Below are positions 1 to 6,283 of a DNA stretch of 64,000 bases, piece after piece. Made by a program: the position numbers and the translations under genes. A model generated the notes under the pieces. It was given only the letters and a program-made list of their open reading frames with translations. It had not been told where the DNA came from and searched no databases. The stretch spans positions 83,057-147,056 of the forward strand of contig NZ_WAAU01000013.1 in assembly GCF_008806755.1 (NCBI RefSeq), given 5' to 3'. Source of the stretch: Tenacibaculum aiptasiae. GTDB lineage: Bacteria > Bacteroidota > Bacteroidia > Flavobacteriales > Flavobacteriaceae. Position 1 is the first letter of the stretch. Each line of letters begins with the position of its first letter.

Positions 1-38
1 AGGTAAAGACTTTTTGACAATTACTTGTCGTATTTTAA
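1..38. repeat. tRNA-flanking direct repeat, copy 1
   Basis: This copy begins AGGTAAAGACTTTT and contains a short inverted repeat (GACAA...TTGTC). It closely matches bases 119-156 on the other side of the tRNA-Gly gene. The arrangement suggests a tandem tRNA array with repeated spacers, of which only one tRNA lies inside the window. Confidence 0.6.
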
Positions 39-42
39 TTTG

Positions 43-115
43 AGCGAGAGACCGGGTTCGAACCGGCGACATTCAGCTTGGAAGGCTGACGCTCTACCAA
101 CTGAGCTACTCTCGC
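43..115 (-). tRNA. tRNA-Gly (anticodon TCC)
   Basis: The reverse complement folds as a complete 73-nt cloverleaf. The acceptor stem GCGAGAG pairs with CTCTCGC, the D arm contains AGCTCAGTTGGTAGAGC, the anticodon stem TCAGC/GCTGA encloses the loop CTTCCAA (anticodon TCC), and the T arm has GGTTCGAACC. CCA is not encoded. It is transcribed leftward from a promoter about 80 nt upstream, so the primary transcript has an unusually long leader containing a repeat and a hairpin. Confidence 0.95.
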
Positions 116-118
116 ATT

Positions 119-156
119 AGGTAAAGACTTTTAACAATTTCTTGTTGTTCTTTAAC
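119..156. repeat. tRNA-flanking direct repeat, copy 2
   Basis: This is the second copy of the AGGTAAAGACTTTT spacer, with its own inverted repeat AACAA...TTGTT. It lies between the promoter and the tRNA-Gly 5' end, so it is part of the precursor transcript. A role as an RNA-processing hairpin is possible but only inferred. Confidence 0.6.
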
Positions 157-190
157 TTTTAATAACAATTAAATTACTTGTTGTTAAAAG
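157..190 (-). other. Hairpin in the tRNA-Gly precursor leader
   Basis: CTTTTAATAACAA pairs with TTGTTGTTAAAAG over 13 positions with one wobble. It sits between the tRNA promoter and the tRNA, so it would be transcribed. There is no following U-tract in the tRNA direction, so it is not an obvious terminator. Confidence 0.4.
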
Positions 191-196
191 CGGTTG

Positions 197-226
197 CAAA
201 TATAGTATAGTTTCTATTATTTACAA
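197..226 (-). promoter_or_regulatory. Promoter of tRNA-Gly
   Basis: On the minus strand a TTG box, a 19-nt spacer and a perfect TATATTTG (-7 element, TAnnTTTG) are followed by GCAACCGC. This is the same architecture and spacing as the tRNA-Met promoter at 3440-3469, and it matches the Bacteroidota primary sigma consensus. Confidence 0.75.
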
Positions 227-243
227 TGAAAAAAAAGAAAAAA

Positions 244-690
244 TTAATAGAATTTTTGATCTTCTCTCATAACTTTCAGAAAATGAAAGCCATAGATTTC
301 AAAACCTTCATTGTAGTAAAATTTATGAGACTTTCTGTTACCAGTGTAGGTATTTAGTTCTATTACTTCACAGCCTTTAGATTTTGTATATTCATAAATC
401 CAGTTAAAGAATTGTTTACCAATGTTTTTTCCTCGGTAGGTTTCATCAATAATTACATGATCAGGTTCAACACTTTTACCAGAGTAATGTCTTAAACTAT
501 ACCAAAGTCCAGAAATTCCAATTAATTTATCTTCGTCAAAAGCACCAACACATTCATAAGTTTCATATTTAATCATTTCTGAAACACGTTTTTCTAAAAT
601 ATCATGTGGAGTAGTTGTGTTTACTTTTTTTAGAAGCGGAAGAATCGATAAGATGTCTTTTTTATCTATAGCTTTAAAGCTTAAATTCAT
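244..690 (-). CDS. GNAT family N-acetyltransferase
   Basis: A 148-aa cytoplasmic protein with the GNAT fold. The acetyl-CoA pyrophosphate-binding motif A is visible as RGKNIGKQFF at about residues 86-95, preceded by the beta4 strand HVIIDETY, and the C-terminal HKFYYNEGFE is the typical motif B (Y near the end, NxGF). The substrate cannot be predicted. It stands alone, reading left, between the tRNA-Gly promoter and two terminators at 738-780 and 866-901 that insulate it from the upstream RiPP-like gene. The ATG at 690 is preceded by TATCTTTA, a near-match to the -7 element, about 15 nt upstream. Confidence 0.85.
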   Translation of the reverse strand: MNLSFKAIDKKDILSILPLLKKVNTTTPHDILEKRVSEMIKYETYECVGAFDEDKLIGISGLWYSLRHYSGKSVEPDHVIIDETYRGKNIGKQFFNWIYEYTKSKGCEVIELNTYTGNRKSHKFYYNEGFEIYGFHFLKVMREDQKFY

Positions 691-737
691 AAGTAGTTAA
701 TTTTTGTAAAGATAAAAAAAGGCTTGTATAAAAGGTG

Positions 738-780
738 TTAAAAAAAGAAAAGAGGTTATCAGCTCCAGACACTTCTTTTC
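738..780 (-). terminator. Rho-independent terminator, reading left
   Basis: Ten-base stem GAAAAGAAGT/ACCTCTTTTC (minus strand, one wobble) with a 14-nt loop, followed on the minus strand by a run of U. It is the second of two hairpins between the 64-aa precursor gene and the GNAT gene. Confidence 0.55.
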
Positions 781-865
781 TATAATAACATTAAATTCTT
801 GATAAAGTAATTTGTTGTTACATTATTAATTTCATTGTATTCAACAGGTAAGTTTTTATAACTCC

Positions 866-901
866 TAAAAAAAAGAGTTATTTCATTTAAATAACTCTTT
901 T
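866..901 (-). terminator. Rho-independent terminator of the 64-aa precursor gene
   Basis: A perfect 13-bp stem AAAAGAGTTATTT/AAATAACTCTTTT around a 5-nt loop. On the minus strand it runs into about eight U residues. It lies about 130 nt downstream of the stop at 1033, leaving a long 3' tail on that transcript. Confidence 0.75.
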
Positions 902-1032
902 AATTGCTTTAGTATTTGATATTTAATGTTGTGTCCAAATTTGCTAATTATTCAAAAATATCTTTAAAAGATAGGTTTAGGCATAAAATAAATAAGGAAA
1001 TATCGTAAATAATGAGTAGCTAATAATTGTGT

Positions 1033-1227
1033 TTATTCCCTACAGCCTTCTCGAGCCATACAATGATCGAAAGCGACAAATTCTTTAGGATGTTTTAAGT
1101 TACAACGTGTAAATGCGCCATGGCAATCATAAAAATGATTAGGATCGGTGTTACCACCAAATACCTTTTTTTGATCAAATTTTGTAATTAATGAAATTCC
1201 TTTTAGATCTAGAATTGAATTAGTCAT
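1033..1227 (-). CDS. Double-glycine leader RiPP/bacteriocin-like precursor peptide
   Basis: A 64-aa peptide organised like the Bacteroidota natural-product precursors with a GG leader. Residues 1-25 form a leader (LDLKGISLITKFDQKKVFGG) with the DQKxVxGG ending. A 39-aa core from N26 carries four cysteines (C35, C42, C56, C62), several His and Phe, and few Ser/Thr. Such leaders are normally cut and exported by a peptidase-containing ABC transporter, but none is nearby, so export would depend on a transporter elsewhere. The high Cys and low Ser/Thr content favours a disulfide-bonded or otherwise Cys-modified peptide over a classical lanthipeptide. It is monocistronic with its own terminators. 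The function is inferred from the leader only. Confidence 0.7.
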   Translation of the reverse strand: MTNSILDLKGISLITKFDQKKVFGGNTDPNHFYDCHGAFTRCNLKHPKEFVAFDHCMAREGCRE

Positions 1228-1287
1228 AATACAGTTTTTAAATTAGTTTGAAGGTTTACTGTATTGTAAAAGTAATGACAAAAAATT

Positions 1288-1596
1288 ATGAATGAAAAGA
1301 AAATAGACCAGTTCTTTCATAAAGATGTTATATTAAGAAAAATTTTTCTTGTGTTTGGTTTATGTTTCTTTGGTGTAGATAAAAAACAACTAAAAAAGAA
1401 TAATGAGAAAGCTAACGTTTACTATTTATTTAATAGAAAGTTTAAGATAATTAGGGTAAATCCAAAAGTAAACTTAAGTAAGTACAAGAATAATTTAATG
1501 ATAAAAACCATAGCGTTAAATATTTGCATCAAAGTTAACAATAAAGTTATTGAGATAAAAATTTATAGATACTATTATGATATAATTATGAATTAA
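1288..1596 (+). CDS. Hypothetical 102-aa protein (doubtful)
   Basis: An open frame running divergently from the RiPP-like precursor, 60 nt from its start. The translation is basic and rich in Lys, Asn, Ile and Tyr, with one hydrophobic stretch (residues 19-30). I recognise no domain. AT-rich DNA can give such frames by chance, so coding status is uncertain. Its tail overlaps the end of the better-looking 50-aa frame on the other strand by four bases, giving a convergent pair. If real, its position would make an accessory or immunity role for the adjacent peptide thinkable, but nothing in the sequence shows that. Confidence 0.3.
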   Translation: MNEKKIDQFFHKDVILRKIFLVFGLCFFGVDKKQLKKNNEKANVYYLFNRKFKIIRVNPKVNLSKYKNNLMIKTIALNICIKVNNKVIEIKIYRYYYDIIMN

Positions 1597-1745
1597 ATGA
1601 TTTTAAAATCTTTAGAGTTCTTAATAAGGTTATCGTAATACTCTTTATTTACTGTGATTGGAACTTCTAAGTGAGAAAGTTTTATCTTAAAAAAGTATCC
1701 ATCGGTTTTTAGTAATTGTACGGTTATTGGAGTTGTTTTTTTCAT
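1593..1745 (-). CDS. Small hypothetical protein, 50 aa
   Basis: An ATG-started frame of 51 codons reading MKKTTPITVQLLKTDGYFFK and onward, ending in KDFKII. The composition is balanced and protein-like: alternating hydrophobics suggest two or three beta strands followed by a helix (VNKEYYDNLIKNSKDF). There is no signal peptide and no Cys. I do not recognise the family. It looks more convincing than the opposing 102-aa frame because its residue use is not dominated by AT-rich codons. The region from 1746 to 1985 to its right holds no further gene and probably contains the promoters of this gene and of the hydrolase. Confidence 0.5.
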   Translation of the reverse strand: MKKTTPITVQLLKTDGYFFKIKLSHLEVPITVNKEYYDNLIKNSKDFKII

Positions 1746-1985
1746 AATATTTATTGTTTGTGTTTTCAAAAATACTTGTGAAAAAGAGGAGTTAAGAAAA
1801 ATTTTAGATTAGGTGATAAAAGGCTAAGATGAATTGCGAAAAATAAACGATAAAGTAAAATTTTAATCGATGAACTGCTTTGTTGAATAAAAAAGTATCG
1901 ATTTATATGTATGTAAGTTATTATTTTAAAAAATAAAATAGTAACTTACTGGTAGCAATTATAAAGGGAATATAATAATAAGTAT

Positions 1986-2888
1986 ATGGGGAAAATAAAA
2001 TGGAAACTACGAAATGTAGTATTGTCTAGTTTGTTGTTTTTTTTGTGTTTTAATCTTTTAGGACAAAAGAAAGAGGTTAAAATAATAGCTAAAAAAATAA
2101 CGGACAATATTTATATGCTACAAGGACAAGGGGGGAACATTGGTTTATTTATAGGTGATAAGAGTGTTTTTATGATTGATGATCAATTTGCACCATTAAC
2201 CAATAAAATTTTAGCCAAGGTTAAAGAAATATCCGACAAACCAATTAAATATTTAGTGAATACACATTGGCATGGAGATCATACTGGTGGAAATGAAAAT
2301 ATGAGAAAACATGATGTTTTGATTTTTTCACAAGAAAATGTTCGAAAAAGAATGAGTACTGATCAAAAAGTAAGAGGAAGGCTAAAAAAAGCCTCGCCCA
2401 AGGAAGCTCTACCAGTAATAACTTTTACTAATGAGATGAATTTTCATATAGATGGTGAAGATATACTGGTTTCGCATGTACATAATGCACATACCGATGG
2501 AGACTCTCATATTTATTTTTTGAATAGTAATGTTATTCATATGGGAGATACCTATTTTCAGGGAAAATTTCCTTTTATTGATTTAGATAGTGGAGGAAGT
2601 ATAAATGGATATATCGCTTCTATAGATAAAGTATTATTAATGTCTAATGATAAAACGGTTATTATACCGGGGCATAGAGGTTTATCAACCAAAGAAGAGC
2701 TTAAAGTGTATAGAAAAATGCTGATAACTTTAAGGGACAGAGTTCTAAAAAATATAGAAAAAGGGAAAACATTAACAGAGGTTTCTAATGATGAAGATAT
2801 AACGAAGGAGTATAAGGAAGAATATGGAGGGTGGTTTATATCAGCAAAAGAAATGAGAGAAACTATTTATAAGAGTTTAAAACAATGA
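1986..2888 (+). CDS. Exported metallo-beta-lactamase-fold hydrolase
   Basis: A 300-aa protein with an N-terminal signal peptide (hydrophobic residues 11-26, ending LLGQ), so periplasmic. The metal-binding motif HxHxDH is intact as THWHGDHTGG (H94, H96, D98, H99). Later ligands are visible in HNAHTDGD and in GHRG near residue 230, so both zinc sites appear present. It belongs to the broad MBL superfamily. The HWHGDH form and GDxY region resemble the group close to subclass B1 lactamases and SoxH-like proteins, but the substrate cannot be called and resistance should not be assumed. The next GNAT gene overlaps its stop by four bases (ATGA), indicating a two-gene operon. Confidence 0.85.
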   Translation: MGKIKWKLRNVVLSSLLFFLCFNLLGQKKEVKIIAKKITDNIYMLQGQGGNIGLFIGDKSVFMIDDQFAPLTNKILAKVKEISDKPIKYLVNTHWHGDHTGGNENMRKHDVLIFSQENVRKRMSTDQKVRGRLKKASPKEALPVITFTNEMNFHIDGEDILVSHVHNAHTDGDSHIYFLNSNVIHMGDTYFQGKFPFIDLDSGGSINGYIASIDKVLLMSNDKTVIIPGHRGLSTKEELKVYRKMLITLRDRVLKNIEKGKTLTEVSNDEDITKEYKEEYGGWFISAKEMRETIYKSLKQ

Positions 2889-3316
2889 TTGAAGTTAAAA
2901 AAATAATAGCAGGAGAAACTTCTAAAATAAGGTTAGAGGTTTTACGTAAAGGAATAGATTTACCATATAAGTTTAAGGAAGATTTAGAAGATGATACATT
3001 CCATTTAGGAGTTTTTTATAAAGAGAAGTTGGTAACTATAGCAACATTTATAAAAAATAATTTAAAAGAATTAGAGGGAGAGCATTATCAATTAAGGGGA
3101 ATGGCAACTTTACCTGAGGTTAGGGGAAAGGGCTTTGGAAAAATAATAATTGAAGAGGCTGTAAAAGTTTTAAAAACGCAGAATATAAAATATTTGTGGT
3201 GCAATGCTCGTAAGGAAGTAACAATGTTTTATGAAAAATTAAAGTTCATAAAGGTAGGAGAGGAGTTTATGGTAGAAAAAGTAGGGCCACATTTTAAGAT
3301 GTATACTAAAGTATAA
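2885..3316 (+). CDS. GNAT family N-acetyltransferase
   Basis: A 143-aa acetyltransferase. Motif A reads RGMATLPEVRGKGFGKII, with the RGKGFGK pyrophosphate loop at about residues 79-85. The end has the usual NARKEVTMFYEKLKF motif B region. It is translationally coupled to the upstream hydrolase by an ATGA overlap, which suggests a functional link, though neither substrate is known. It is followed directly by a strong bidirectional terminator and then the tRNA-Met gene on the other strand. Confidence 0.85.
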   Translation: MIEVKKIIAGETSKIRLEVLRKGIDLPYKFKEDLEDDTFHLGVFYKEKLVTIATFIKNNLKELEGEHYQLRGMATLPEVRGKGFGKIIIEEAVKVLKTQNIKYLWCNARKEVTMFYEKLKFIKVGEEFMVEKVGPHFKMYTKV

Positions 3317-3324
3317 AACAAAAA

Positions 3325-3353
3325 AAACTCAAACTTATTAAGTTTGAGTTTTT
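3325..3353. terminator. Bidirectional terminator between GNAT and tRNA-Met
   Basis: A 12-bp stem AAACTCAAACTT/AAGTTTGAGTTT around ATT, with A-run before and T-run after, so it works in both directions. It separates two convergent transcripts. Confidence 0.8.
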
Positions 3354-3354
3354 G

Positions 3355-3428
3355 TAGCGAAGAGCAGATTTGAACTGCCGACCTCAGGGTTATGAATCCT
3401 GCGCTCTAACCAACTGAGCTACCTCGCC
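3355..3428 (-). tRNA. tRNA-Met (anticodon CAT)
   Basis: The reverse complement gives a 74-nt cloverleaf: GGCGAGG acceptor, AGCTCAGTTGGTTAGAGC D arm, loop TTCATAA with anticodon CAT, T arm GCAGTTCAAATCTGC, discriminator A. A GG start without the initiator features and the GCTCA D arm point to an elongator-type tRNA, but a lysidine-modified tRNA-Ile(CAT) cannot be excluded by eye. Confidence 0.92.
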
Positions 3429-3439
3429 GTTTGCGGGTG

Positions 3440-3469
3440 CAAATATAGCACTTATTTTTAATTGAACAA
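3440..3469 (-). promoter_or_regulatory. Promoter of tRNA-Met
   Basis: Minus strand TTG, 19-nt spacer, perfect TATATTTG, then GCACCCGC just before the tRNA. It matches the Bacteroidota -33/-7 consensus exactly, with the same spacing as the tRNA-Gly promoter. The predicted start is only a few bases ahead of the mature 5' end. Confidence 0.8.
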
Positions 3470-3533
3470 TGAAAAAATGTGATTTTTTTTTAAAAAAATA
3501 AATATCTATCTTGCCTACTTTAAGAAAATACAA

Positions 3534-3917
3534 ATGAGTAAAGTAAAATTCGAATTAGAGTTTCCTGTACATGCTTCTCCGAGTATGTTATATCAATGCT
3601 TAGCAACTCCTTCAGGATTAGAAGAGTGGTTTGCTGATAGAGTGAATTCTCGAGGTAAAATAATGACTTTTATTTGGGACGGTTCTGAAGAAGAAGCTAA
3701 AATTGTTACCAAAAAAAATAATGAGTTAATAAAATTTAAGTGGACAGAAAGCGAAGGTGATGAAAGTTACTTTGAATTTAGAATACAAGTTGATCCTTTA
3801 ACTAAAGATGTAGCGATTATTATTACCGATTTCGCAGACGATGAAGATGATGCTGAAGAAGCAAAATTGTTATGGGAAAATCAAATAGAAAATTTAAAGC
3901 ATAACATAGGTGCTTAA
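3534..3917 (+). CDS. START-like (SRPBCC/AHSA1-type) domain protein
   Basis: A 127-aa cytoplasmic protein made of one START-like domain: an N-terminal strand (KFELEFPVHASPSMLYQCL), a WF motif (LEEWFADRV), a central beta sheet and a C-terminal helix (KLLWENQIENLKHNIG). The family binds a hydrophobic ligand in a helix-grip cavity; for the Bacteroidota version no ligand or partner is established. The middle is very acidic (DDEDDAEEAK near residues 100-110). It is a single-gene unit ending at a strong hairpin terminator and is followed by a class IV aminotransferase with its own promoter. Confidence 0.8.
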   Translation: MSKVKFELEFPVHASPSMLYQCLATPSGLEEWFADRVNSRGKIMTFIWDGSEEEAKIVTKKNNELIKFKWTESEGDESYFEFRIQVDPLTKDVAIIITDFADDEDDAEEAKLLWENQIENLKHNIGA

Positions 3918-3937
3918 TATTTATATAGAACAATAAA

Positions 3938-3966
3938 AAAACTCGACAAAATGTCGAGTTTTTTTA
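3938..3966 (+). terminator. Rho-independent terminator
   Basis: Stem ACTCGACA/TGTCGAGT extended by flanking A and T runs, loop AAA, followed by seven T. It ends the START-like gene. Confidence 0.85.
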
Positions 3967-3988
3967 TGTGTAATAATTACCTAAGTCG

Positions 3989-3996
3989 TAATTTTG
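3989..3996 (+). promoter_or_regulatory. -7 element of the aminotransferase gene
   Basis: TAATTTTG is a perfect TAnnTTTG box 18 nt ahead of the ATG. It is followed by GCAGTCAA, the same downstream sequence seen at the purC promoter. No clear TTTG -33 box is visible. Confidence 0.5.
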
Positions 3997-4014
3997 CAGT
4001 CAAATTTTTGAAGA

Positions 4015-4848
4015 ATGATAAATTTTAACGGAGAAATAATTTCTGAAAACGAATTACAACTTTCAAGTGAGAATAGAGCATTTAAATATGGTGATGCTAT
4101 TTTTGAAACGATAAAAGTATCAAAAGGAAAAGTAGTTTTCTTTGAAGATCATTATTTTAGGTTAATGGCTTCTATGAGGATGTTAAGAATGAAAATTCCA
4201 ATGAAATTTACCTTAGAGTTTTTACAAGATGAAATCTTAAAAACTATTGAAAACCTTGAAAGAACCAAAACTTATAGAGTTCGACTAACAGTATATAGGA
4301 AAGACGGAGGTTTATATGCGCCTAAGTCTAATGAAGTAGATTATTTAATAGAAATAAAAGAGTTTGAGTACACTGAAAAAGCAGTTTATAAAATAGACTT
4401 ATTTAAGGACTTTTATAATTATTCAGGATTATTATCTACAGTGAAAACTACCAATAGAATGTTGAATACATTATCAGCTGTTTTTGCAGAGGAAAATGAT
4501 TTAGATAATTGTATTTTATTGAATGAAAGAAAAGGGGTAGTAGAGGCAACTAATGGAAATATTTTTGTCATAAAAAATAAGGTTATTAAGACCCCAGCTT
4601 TAACAGAAGGATGTATAAAAGGTGTTCTTAGAAAGAAGATTATTGAAATTGTAGAAAAACATCCAGACTATACTATTGAAGAAACTTCAATTTCTCCATT
4701 CGAAATTCAGAAGGCAGACGAAGTTTTTATAACCAACGCAATCATAGGAATACAGCCAGTTACTAATTACAGAAAGAAACAATTTGTTTCTGAGATAACA
4801 AACAAACTAAAAAGTAATCTTAATGTATTAATGCTTACAGCGAGTTAA
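4015..4848 (+). CDS. Class IV PLP-dependent aminotransferase / aminodeoxychorismate lyase-like
   Basis: A 277-aa fold-type IV PLP enzyme. It shows FKYGDAIFETIKV (residues 23-35), HYFRLMAS with the phosphate-binding Arg49, the Schiff-base lysine candidate K144 in TVKTTNRML, and VEATNGNIF with Glu177, which contacts the pyridine nitrogen. The family includes branched-chain aminotransferase, D-amino-acid aminotransferase and PabC (4-amino-4-deoxychorismate lyase, folate synthesis). The short length and N-terminal pattern resemble PabC-like members more than IlvE, but specificity cannot be settled. It is convergent with YqgE; the two genes share four bases at their stops, with no room for a terminator. 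Confidence 0.8.
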   Translation: MINFNGEIISENELQLSSENRAFKYGDAIFETIKVSKGKVVFFEDHYFRLMASMRMLRMKIPMKFTLEFLQDEILKTIENLERTKTYRVRLTVYRKDGGLYAPKSNEVDYLIEIKEFEYTEKAVYKIDLFKDFYNYSGLLSTVKTTNRMLNTLSAVFAEENDLDNCILLNERKGVVEATNGNIFVIKNKVIKTPALTEGCIKGVLRKKIIEIVEKHPDYTIEETSISPFEIQKADEVFITNAIIGIQPVTNYRKKQFVSEITNKLKSNLNVLMLTAS

Positions 4849-5402
4849 TTCATTTGAACATCACTAGGAGCATTAGCCCAAATTTTATATTTACCACCTT
4901 TTTGAAGTAATTGATCTTTCCAAAAGGTTTCGTTGTTGGTTGAAAGAATGTTTCTGTAATCATTTTCTGATACAAACCAAGAGTTGGAATAAAGCTCATC
5001 TTCTAATTGATTTACTCCCCAACCAGAATATCCTAAGAAGAAACGAATGTCTGTTGGTTCTAAAAGATTATTATTAAGTAGCTCTTTTAAAAGCTCAAAA
5101 TTCCCTCCCCAAAAGATACCATTAGCTACTTCAATGCTGTTAGGTATTAAATGAGGTACTTTGTGTATAAAGTACAAATTGTCTTGTTCTACAGGGCCTC
5201 CTTGATATACAGTGAAATCACAGTCTATTTCAGGTACTAAATCGTTTAGAGTGTAGTTTAAAGGTCTATTTAATATAAATCCAACCGAACTACTTTCAGT
5301 ATGTTCTGTAAGCAAAATAATAGCTCTTTTAAAAGAACTATCATTTAAAATAGCAGGTTCTGCAATCAATAATCTGCCCCTTTCAGGTTTTAGTGCAACC
5401 AT
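4845..5402 (-). CDS. yqgE: YqgE/AlgH family protein
   Basis: A 185-aa protein matching YqgE/AlgH over its length. It begins PERGRLLIAEP, then FKRAIILLTEH, GFILNRPL, a glycine-rich VYQGGPV and the diagnostic FFLGYSGWG. The family was first linked to alginate regulation in Pseudomonas (algH), but its biochemical function is still not established. It is cytoplasmic, with no signal peptide. It ends convergently against the aminotransferase gene. The upstream gap to the LytTR regulator contains its promoter. Confidence 0.9.
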   Translation of the reverse strand: MVALKPERGRLLIAEPAILNDSSFKRAIILLTEHTESSSVGFILNRPLNYTLNDLVPEIDCDFTVYQGGPVEQDNLYFIHKVPHLIPNSIEVANGIFWGGNFELLKELLNNNLLEPTDIRFFLGYSGWGVNQLEDELYSNSWFVSENDYRNILSTNNETFWKDQLLQKGGKYKIWANAPSDVQMN

Positions 5403-5532
5403 ATTTCATTCTAGTTTGTTCTACTAAAATAAAGAAAATTTTAATAAAAATTTAACAAAAAGATTAAAATACGTGCAATTTAAGGGAAAATCCTTTTGAA
5501 GATTATTGTTTTTTGCTTCTTTTTATTGAAGA

Positions 5533-6282
5533 TCAAATCCTTTCTAAAACAGCAATAACTTCGTTCTTTTTTCTAACAGAAACGGGAACTGTAGTTTTAT
5601 TTTTTAAAACTAAATAGCCTCCATCTGACTTTATGAATTCCTTAATGTATTGTAAATTAACTAAATGACTTTGGTGAACACGTAGGAATCCTAAATCTTT
5701 GAGCATATCAGCGTAGTATTTTAATGTTTTTCCTACTAGTATTTTCTGACCATCATTCATAAAAAATTCCGTGTAATTATTGTCGGCTTTACATCTAACA
5801 ATATCCATTAAATTAACAACAACAATTTTGTCAGAAGTGTTTAAAGAAATCTTTTTTGGGTGTAAATTAGGTTGTTTTATAGATTGTTGTAGTACTGTTA
5901 ATTGCTCTTTATCGGGTGTAATTTGATTTTTAGCTTTACTTATAGCATTAGATAAATCTTCATTCGAATAAGGCTTTAAAACATAATCTATAGCAGCAAA
6001 TTTAAAAGCCTTAATAGCATATTCGTCACTAGCGGTAACGAAGATTATTTTTGAAGATAAATCTGGATGAATTTCTAAAACATCAAAGCCAGTTCCATCT
6101 CCTAACATTATATCTAAAAAAAGAATATCTGGTTGTTGTTTACGCAATAATTTAGAAGCTTCTACTACACTTTTTGCTGTTCCGATTATTTCTATTTCTG
6201 CATGTTGATTATTAATGTCATTTTGTAATAGTTCTAATGCAGAAGGCATATCGTCAACAATTATTGCAGTCAATTTTTCCAT
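5533..6282 (-). CDS. LytTR-family response regulator (system 1)
   Basis: A 249-aa response regulator. Residues 3-118 are a receiver domain with D10/D11, phospho-acceptor D57 (ILFLDIML), Thr in VTASDE and Lys in VLKPY. A linker leads to a C-terminal LytTR DNA-binding domain from about residue 145, with the KADNNYTEF and FLRVHQSHLVNLQYI signatures. LytTR domains bind paired direct repeats about 21 bp apart. Its gene starts one base after the stop of the upstream sensor kinase, so they are a clear two-component pair. No obvious target repeats were found next to this pair. Confidence 0.92.
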   Translation of the reverse strand: MEKLTAIIVDDMPSALELLQNDINNQHAEIEIIGTAKSVVEASKLLRKQQPDILFLDIMLGDGTGFDVLEIHPDLSSKIIFVTASDEYAIKAFKFAAIDYVLKPYSNEDLSNAISKAKNQITPDKEQLTVLQQSIKQPNLHPKKISLNTSDKIVVVNLMDIVRCKADNNYTEFFMNDGQKILVGKTLKYYADMLKDLGFLRVHQSHLVNLQYIKEFIKSDGGYLVLKNKTTVPVSVRKKNEVIAVLERI

Positions 6283-6283
6283 A

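Noticed and set aside
1986..2888. Calling the MBL-fold protein a carbapenemase
   Set aside because: The zinc motif is shared by the whole superfamily; no feature specific to true subclass B1 enzymes was confirmed.
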